A DNA stretch of 61,601 nt from Dentipellis sp. KUC8613. Its lineage: Eukaryota > Basidiomycota > Agaricomycetes > Russulales > Hericiaceae. Positions 55,008-61,601 of this stretch are shown here, piece by piece (positions within the stretch are counted from its first letter, which is position 1; each line of letters begins with the position of its first letter). A model generated the notes under the pieces. The model saw only the letters and a list, made by a program, of their open reading frames with translations, searched no databases and was not told where the DNA came from. Made by a program: the position numbers and the translations under genes. The stretch is taken from the NCBI GenBank assembly GCA_002286715.1, contig NSJX01000017.1:1303-62903 (forward strand), given 5' to 3'.

Positions 55008-57638
55008 TCACGCTTTCGCCTTCGCCCCTCGCTTCGCGCCGCCCGCGAGCTCCTTGCTCTTCTTCCCCACCACCGTGACGCCGCGCCCGTTCTTGACGAC
55101 GCTCTTGAGCGCCTCCTCCTTCTCCTTGCGCACGCTGCCCTTCCTGCCCGCCGCCCGCGCGAACTTGTCCACGGCCGCCTCGAGCTTGTCGCGCGCGCGC
55201 CGCTTCGCCTTCTTCGTCTTGTTGTGCAGCGCGCGCTTCTCGGTCGGCGTGAGCTCGCTGCGCGCGCGCAGCGGGTCCGCGGCGGGGTCGTACAGCTCCT
55301 CGGGTGCGAGCATCGTCGCGACGGACTTGGTCGTCGGCAGCGCGGACTCGAGAGAGGCGGACGCGACGTTCGTGATGGTCTCGATGCGTGCTTTGGGCTA
55401 GAAAGAATATCAACAAACACGTCAGAACGCACATGGTAAGCGACAAAAGCACGCATATACCCACCAGCTTCGGCGTGAAATGCGCATTCGAGAGCGCATC
55501 GAGCTTCGCAGCGATACCTTCCCACAAGTTCTCCAGCTCGCGATGCTCCTTCTCCAACTTCGCATCCTTCTCCGCGCCCTCCGCCAGGCCCATCTCCTGC
55601 CTCAGATACTCGTCCTCATACACCTGCCCGAGGCCACGCTTGTCCTTCTCGCTCTGCAGCTCGAACACACGGCTGGGCAGGAACGGCTTCTCGTCTTCCG
55701 CGCGGCGGCGCACGACGTCGTCAAAGTGCCCATCCACGATGCGCGCCTTGATGCGCGCCTCGAGGTCCGCGACGACGTCCTCGGTGACGACCGGCACCGC
55801 CTTGGCGGCGCGCTCGAACTCGAGGTCCTCCTCGAGAAGGGAGTTTTGCGGCCGCGAGCGCGACGTCGCCTCGCCGAGCAGCGTCCAGTCCTTTTTGGCG
55901 ACGTTCTCGGCCTCGAGCGCGCGGATCTGCTCGCGCAGCGCGGCGAGGCGCTGCTCGTGCGTTGATAGACCGCGTGAGGGCGCGGCGTCGTCTTCGTCGT
56001 CGGCGAAGAGGTCGTCCTTGAGCCGCGTGATGGTGTCGCGTCCATCTTCATCCTCACCCTCATCTTCATCGTTGTCTTCGTCTGACGGCACGGCGTCCGA
56101 GGCGTCGTCCTTTTCGAGCCGCGACCAGTCGAAGCCTTCGCCCGTCGCAGCATTTTCATCATCGTCGCCGTCGTCCTCTTCCTCATCTTCATCCTCATCC
56201 ATATCGTCATCCATATACTCCTCATCCTCGTACTCATCTTCGTCGTCATCCAGCATCGCCATGGCAGACACGGGCAAGCCCCTGCCGCGCGCCTTGATGC
56301 TCTTCACGCGCACCTCGTCGTTGAAGCGCACCTTCGTCTGGCGCTTCGCGGACACAGGCGCGGCCTCGTCCTTCGCCTTGCCCTTCCCTTTTCCTTTTCC
56401 TTTCCCGTTCGCGCCGCCTTTCGGCACGCGCGGCGGGGGCGCGAAGAAGTCTTTGTACGTCGCCTCTGTGAATTTCATGTTTTATGTGAGTATATGCGCG
56501 CAAGGAGCACAAGTGTGAGTGAACGGGCTCACCGCCCTGCTCCGGCCCGTCGTCCGCGAGCGCATGGGCCTCCACCGACGTGAAGAAGTCGATCGCGCCG
56601 TCCTCTTCCTCCGAATCGTCCTCGTCATCATCATCGTCGCGCGACAGCCCGCCCCGCGTCACGGAGCGCGCCTCGGCCTCCTCCGTCTCGGCGTTGAACG
56701 CTGCGAGGTCGAAGAAGCCGTCATCGAGCTCGGGGTGCGCGGAGGCTTTGAGTTTGGGGCGCGTCGGCGGCGCCATGAATTTGAAGGCGGGCACCGAGCC
56801 GTCGTCGTCGTCGGACGCGGCTTCGGGGTCGGCCTCGGAGTCGTGATCTTCGTCGGTCTCCTCTTCGTCGTCGTCATCATCATCGTCTCGGAGAGATGTG
56901 GTACGCTCGGTAGGGTCGAGCTCGCCGTCATCGTCCTCATCGTCGTCCTCTTCCTCCTCTTCCTCTTCTTCATCTTCGTCTTCGTCTTCTTCATCTTCTT
57001 CATCGAACCCCTCAAACTCACCTTCCATACCCTCCATCATCGCCTCCACTTCCTCCATCCGCATCCTCTTCGCATCGCTCTCCCCCTCGCCCTCCACCCC
57101 CATCTCGACGTCCTCCCCCGCGCCCTCGAGCGCGCGCTTCAGCGTCCCGCACACGCTCTTCGCGCGCAGCTCGAGCTGCGCCCAGATCTGCTCCTCATCC
57201 ATGCCGTCCACATACAGACTCTGCAGCGGCGTGCGCTCCAGCGCCGGCTTTTCCAGCGCCCCCACCGCGGGGGACGGGCTGCGCTTGCGCTTGTTCGCCT
57301 GCGAGCGCGTCTGTGGCGCTGTGGCGGGGTCGAAGGACGCGAGGAGGTCGGAGATGGGGCGCTGGGAGTTGGCTTCGGATTGGAGTGCTAGATCAATAAA
57401 TGAGGGTTGTGTTTTATTTTATTTAGATTGGTAGAGCAGAGCGGAGGGGTGTGTGGCGGGACGCACCGAGGTCGAAGACGAATTGTGTTGCTGATAGTGC
57501 GGCGTGCCGCAGCTCCTCCGTGCCGCTGGCGAATGCCTCGGGGTGCTCCTCGACGAGTGTCGAGAGCTGCTGGAGCGGTGCCGGGAGGACGGGCTCCGGG
57601 GCGGGTGCAGGTGCAGGTGTGGGCGCGGGTGCAGACAT
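55008..57638 (-). CDS. MPP10: U3 snoRNP component MPP10
   Basis: Four exons (57467-57638, 56533-57387, 55465-56465, 55008-55397), 805 aa. MPP10 scaffolds Imp3/Imp4 in the small-subunit processome and is needed for the early 18S rRNA cleavages in the nucleolus. Visible marks: an N-terminal segment on Phe-Val-Phe-Asp, several long Asp/Glu runs, DGFFDLAAFN, YKDFFAPPPR, EKPFLPSRVFELQSEKDKRG, QVYEDEYLRQEMG, APEELYDPAADPLRARSELT and a basic Lys/Arg tail (KRALHNKTKKAKRRAR). These blocks appear in the order typical of the family and length is normal for fungi. The acidic codons make a long Ser-rich frame on the opposite strand that is not a gene. Confidence 0.93.
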
Positions 57639-58028
57639 TTTTGTGTTCGGGTTGGTGGTGGTGGTGGGTGGGTAGAAGGGTCTGCGGAGGGCTGGGAGTG
57701 GGCCCTGGAGGTCGTGTTAGTGGTGCCGGTGCAGGTCGTGGTGAGCTCGTGCGGACGCGTGCAGCCGCAGCGCACGAAAAGTGCTCCTGCGTGACAGTAG
57801 CCTGTGACGAAGTGATGTCACACCGCTTCTGCTCGAACTCGAAGGCTCGCCAACAAAAGTTTGGTCGACTCGCGCCTCCGTTAGATTTCGTAGGCATGGA
57901 GGTATCCTCGAAAATTTCGATGTGCTGAATATCAGCAACTATGCCTCTTGAAGCTTGCGTCACGCGTCAAGCACAAAAAATACAAAGGCGAAAACTCTAA
58001 CAGAATGACTACATGTCTTCCGTCAAGG
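57639..58028. other. MPP10 upstream region
   Basis: 390 bp between the MPP10 start and the duplicated tRNA flank. No clear promoter element. Confidence 0.4.
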
Positions 58029-58147
58029 CCCGGCAGAACCCCATTTTGTAGATGCACTGTTCCTCGCAAGCAGAGCATATTTCACTGTTGCGGGTCATGA
58101 AACATTTCCAACCACTGAGAGCAAAAGATGAGAGTAACTTCTTCTAC
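58029..58147. repeat. duplicated 3' flank of tRNA-Gly copy 2
   Basis: Minus-strand counterpart of the flank at 53616-53733, with substitutions and small indels. Together with the tRNA genes it makes an inverted duplication of about 190 bp enclosing MPP10. Confidence 0.8.
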
Positions 58148-58218
58148 TGCATTAAGGGGGAATCGAACCCCCGGCGGGTCGATGGCAACGACCCAGGTTA
58201 CCACTACCCCATTAATGC
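58148..58218 (-). tRNA. tRNA-Gly (GCC), copy 2
   Basis: The mature sequence reads the same as copy 1 over all 71 nt, in opposite orientation. AAAA at 58123-58126 gives the T-run terminator on the transcript strand. Confidence 0.92.
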
Positions 58219-58427
58219 TACGATTTCTTCTCGAATGTTTCTATGCTTGACTCGTTCGGAGCTTGAAGCGAGCCCCGACATCGACACGACGGGTCAGTAC
58301 TTCCATCTCGCTATAAGAGTCTGACATTCAGTACTAGATATCCGCGCATGTTCATACAGTAGGGGACAACCGCTGATGAAAAACGGGAGATCCTGTATAC
58401 CCCGAATTAGAGGATCGTTAAGACCCC

Positions 58428-58719
58428 CTATACGGGGTATATCCCCCATTTTGAGCACCATTAGTTAGTGTTAGCGAGCGGAGTTTGCCGCTCGGCACTT
58501 TCCCGGCGACCCTCTGCCGCGTCTCTTAAACCCCTACCACCACCATCCCCTCCCTCGACAATGTCCTTATGCCTGTCTGCCCCGTGCTCTCTCCCGCGCC
58601 GTCGCCGCCACCCTCGTTGCCGCCGCCACCCTCGTTGCCGCCGCCACCCTCGTCATCACCGCCGCTTTCGTCGTCGCCGTCGCCGTTGGTGACGACAACG
58701 GCGTTATTCTGTCAACACC
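58428..58719. repeat. left terminal inverted repeat
   Basis: Starts CTATACGGGGTATATCCCCC and ends TTATTCTGTCAACACC. It includes an internal 15-nt repeat (CGCCACCCTCGTTGC type, three copies near 58608-58645). Confidence 0.85.
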
Positions 58720-59814
58720 GGCGTTTGTGCCACACGCCTTCAGCCGCGCCGTTACATCCGCCCTCGTGCCCCGCTACGTGCCCCTGTGCCCTTTTATGCA
58801 TCCTCGCGTCCTGTTGTGAGTGTGCACGCCCTCCTGCATGCCCTTGCGCCTGTTCATGTGCTGCGACGCCCACTTTGACGCCCTTCCGCCCCGCTCTTCC
58901 GTCCTTCTTCAAGCCCTTCGCACTCTCCGCCCTCGCGCCTGCCTGCGCGCTGCCACATCGACCGACGCGCCCTCGCCCCCTTCATGCCACTCGCGCCCGC
59001 CTGCACGCCGTTTCCACCCACTTTTACGCCATCTCCGCCCTTTGCCCTCCTTCACGTGCGCTGCCACGTCATTCGACGTGCTGTCGTGCCCTCCTTCACG
59101 TCTTCTGCCTGTCTATGCCCCGTTGCGCCGGCCATACCCTTCCATCCTTCTTTATGTCCCTCTGCCTTCCTATGCACAATCATGCCTGGCCTCCTTTTCT
59201 GCAAGCACCCATCTTCTGTGTGTCTTCATTCTCTGCCGTGAAGTTACACCTCTTTCTCTCGGGCGGTGCACCATTGTTGGTCGTGATGTGCTTGTTCTAT
59301 TGTTGGCATATGTGCCGCCCTCCACAGCTGCTCCCCTTCGGCATGGTCTCGTGTCATGTCATGTCTTGTGTCACCATTCGTTTGTGCACCAGCCTTCATG
59401 CTCCCGTAATGGTGATGGTGTTTCTGCGTCCATGTTTGCAGCTATTTCATGTGTGCTTGCAGCTCATTACTCATCTCCCTTTCTCCATTTTCATGTGCCA
59501 TGGTATTCATGTACGATGTAGTGGATATGATTTACATGTAACCTATGTCCCCAAGTAATATCAAGTTTTGACAATTGTTTCCTGGAGCATTGATCTGCAG
59601 CAATGACTGGCTGCTGCTGTGTTTTGGATGCAAGCTGCAGTGTTCAAGCACCCAAATATCTCAAGTGTTTGTGCTGCACACACCATGTCACTAGTTTCCG
59701 GGTGGCTGCATGAGAGTTGCATAGAGTTGCCAGCATGTGATGAGTCTGAGACCTCGTAGGAGGTCTGGCTTAGACTGGTGATGGAGTCTAGACAGAATTG
59801 TGCAGGTCCAGCTG

Positions 59815-60180
59815 CCGACACGATTGAACACATTGCAAGATGCATCAACACGTCGAACGAGATTTGCACACTTATTGGTTATCAGTCTTTCCACATGCTG
59901 TACTACGATCCTTTCTGTCTTCCCTGGTTTGATAAACATTGCTGATATTATGCCGATATGGACAGCATCCTCGACGTCAACCTGGACTTCAACTGGGACC
60001 TGGAGTCACGATTGAGCAAATGTCACCGATGCCACATGCATCAACGCCACATTTACTGCCAGACACGTCGACCAATTCTGTGTTCGCCGTGGTGTCGACC
60101 AAATTGCACACTTATTGGTCTTTCCACACACAATACCACAATTGTTCTCACCTTCCCCAATTTGATAACCATTGCACGTG
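59815..60180. repeat. diverged internal duplication of the TIR element
   Basis: Two segments (about 59838-59945 and 60035-60178) share GCATCAAC, CACGTCGA, TTGCACACTTATTGGT, TCTTTCCACA and TTTGATAA(A/C)CATTGC in the same order. They are separated by about 90 bp and are clearly diverged. Confidence 0.55.
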
Positions 60181-61216
60181 TTTCTAAGGATGCAGTTTGT
60201 TGAGGATAGGAGAATTTGACCTACATTTACAAATAGTCTATTTAGACCATCTCGACTTTGTGCCAATTGTTTTCTACCTGCCTATCCTCATATAGCAGTC
60301 TCTGTTGTGTTCAAGTAGAGCTGTCATTCAAAATGTTCACTAATTCATAAGGGCCCTGCAATTCTCGGCACGTATGCACAAGATCACAAACAGGAAGTCT
60401 CATAAAATAACCTGTCAGTAACATCCCGAGGCCTCAGTTCAAGATTTGATTTGGATAAATTGAATATCATATACTACTACATACTACAACAATTTATAGA
60501 CTATAAATACAAAGGCAGGCAAGAAGGAGGGTGCTATGACGAAAAAGAGCACAAGACGGAGCATGTAGGGGTACACAGAAGTACCTGATGGTGGTCAGAG
60601 AGCACAAGAGAGTAAAGGAGCATGGACGTGGAGGAGGCCGTGACAACATGCAGGTGGACACAAGGGGTGCAGAAGAGGGTGAGAGGGCACGCGGGTGGGA
60701 ATTACAACACGAGAAAGGGAGTGATGGCATGTGGGAGGGCAGAAGGATGCGAAGGAAGGCAGGCACGATAGCGCGCAGACGGGCGGGACATAAGGGAGGT
60801 AAGGGAGGGTGCGAGGGCATGTCGGATGACGTGGCAGTGCACAGGTGGACGTGAGGGCGTGGAGATGGGCGCAAGGACGCACAGGACGGCACAGGGTGTG
60901 TAGCATGACTCGAGGGTGGGCTAGTGAGGGCAAATGTGACAGTGCGATGGACGGACCTAGGGTGCGGAGGGGAGCGCGACGGCGTGCAGGCCGACACAAA
61001 GGCATGCGGGTGCGCAGAAAGGCGCAAATGCAGACTTGACGATGCAAATGAGGGCGCGAGGATGCGTAGCAGGGTGAAGGGCGTGTGGACGGGCACGGGG
61101 GCACGACAAATGGCACGAGGGCGTGAAGGTGCGTAGACGTGTGCAAGTGCGCGAGAGGGCGCGTAGAAGAGCGCGAAGGCGGACGCGAGGATGTCAGGGA
61201 AGGCATGGGGCGCGAT

Positions 61217-61508
61217 GGTGTTGACAGAATAACGCCGTTGTCGTCACCGACGGCGACGGCGACGACGAAAGCGGCGGTGACGACGAGGGTGGCGGCGGCA
61301 ACGAGGGTGGCGGCGGCAACGAGGGTGGCAGCGACGGCGCGGGAGAGAGCACGGGGCAGACGGGCATAAGGACGTTGTCGAGGGAGGGGATGGTGGTGGT
61401 AGGGGTTTAAGAGACGCGGCAGAGGGTCGCCGGGAAAGTGCCGAGCGGCAAACTCCGCTTGCTAACACTAACTAATGGTGCTCAAAATGGGGGATATACC
61501 CCGTATAG
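61217..61508. repeat. right terminal inverted repeat
   Basis: Exact-length inverted partner of the left repeat; 292 bp, outer end at 61508. Confidence 0.85.
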
Positions 61509-61601
61509 TATGAAGGGCCTGGCCGGACAAAAAGATACCCTAAGAAAATATTTCCCCTTCAGTTACCGACCTCGGATTTTGATCTCCCGCCGGGTTCCTT
61601 T
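61509..61601. other. window end, nothing recognised
   Basis: 93 bp outside the element. It does not match the left outer flank. Confidence 0.4.

Larger units (their letters stand above)
58428..61508. mobile_element. 3.1 kb element with 292-bp terminal inverted repeats, no transposase
   Basis: The left end (58428-58719) and right end (61217-61508) are inverted copies of equal length with only about half a dozen mismatches seen by eye. Both start CTATACGGGGTATATCCCCC. Inside the TIRs the arms continue as diverged pyrimidine-rich (left) and purine-rich (right) GC tracts. The centre (59540-60500) is A/T-richer and holds a diverged internal duplication. No recognisable transposase, reverse transcriptase, helicase or integrase occurs; the long frame at 58569-59558 has no domain. 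No target-site duplication is apparent. It looks like a large non-autonomous DNA element or foldback element. Classification is open. Confidence 0.75.

Noticed and set aside
55388..56518. 376-codon serine-rich frame on the plus strand
   Set aside because: It lies antisense to MPP10 exon 3; the Ser runs are the complement of Asp/Glu codons.
56519..57434. Long hydrophobic Val/Ile/Phe frame and poly-Ser frame on the plus strand
   Set aside because: Also antisense shadows of the acidic codons of MPP10 exon 2.
58569..59558. 329-codon frame inside the TIR element, as a possible transposase
   Set aside because: Composition is Pro/Ser/Cys/His/Leu from a pyrimidine-rich tract, no catalytic motif is visible, and the mirror arm has a similar unrelated frame.
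1..61601. CRISPR array, bacterial operon or plasmid features
   Set aside because: Spliceosomal introns throughout and nuclear fungal gene families rule out a prokaryotic context; no regularly spaced repeat-spacer array was seen.

Overview
The window is nuclear DNA of a filamentous basidiomycete, most likely an agaricomycete. Genes are cut by many short GT-AG introns (mostly 45-75 nt), with exons down to 6 nt. The gene set is fungal: MPP10, a KRE6/SKN1 glucan synthesis protein, a PIL1-type eisosome protein, an SFT1/BET1-like SNARE and a PTR2 peptide transporter. It also includes lineage-typical families: a DUF6534-type membrane protein, a FunK1 kinase relic and a phytase-like secreted protein. 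Exon coordinates were assembled by hand from splice signals, frame continuity and family expectations; no alignment or transcript was available.

Layout. 1-3.2 kb is repeat-rich and holds minisatellites plus a gene fragment of a KRE6-like paralogue. 3.5-14.5 kb carries the DUF6534 protein (-), MnSOD (-), an F-box protein (+), a MetE-like zinc methyltransferase (-) and a class I methyltransferase (+). 15.5-19.3 kb holds KRE6/SKN1 (-) and the SNARE (+), head to head over a CRE-type palindrome. 20.4-22 kb is a dead FunK1 kinase. 22.4-30.2 kb carries the eisosome protein (+), a small cysteine-rich hydrophobin-like secreted protein (-), a GNAT acetyltransferase (+) and an Rpn14/PAAF1-like WD40 protein (+). 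A 4.4 kb gap with no recognisable gene precedes PTR2 (+).

38-40.4 kb holds two inverted paralogues of an unrecognised family. 41-46.8 kb holds a phytase-like protein (-) and an ECM14-like pseudo-carboxypeptidase (+), divergently arranged. 48.2-51.6 kb has two convergent 327-aa short-chain dehydrogenases flanking an intron-containing tRNA-Asp. A second GNAT paralogue (-) follows at 52.2-53.2 kb. MPP10 (-) lies between two inverted, identical-looking tRNA-Gly genes whose 3' flanks are also duplicated. The right end (58.43-61.51 kb) is a 3.1 kb element with 292-bp terminal inverted repeats and no recognisable transposase.

The genes do not form one pathway. The recurring theme is duplication: SDR pair, GNAT pair, unknown-family pair, tRNA-Gly pair, and KRE6 plus a KRE6-like fragment. 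The least explained objects are the long-TIR element, the captured KRE6-like fragment and the hydrophobin-like protein with a displaced cysteine pattern.
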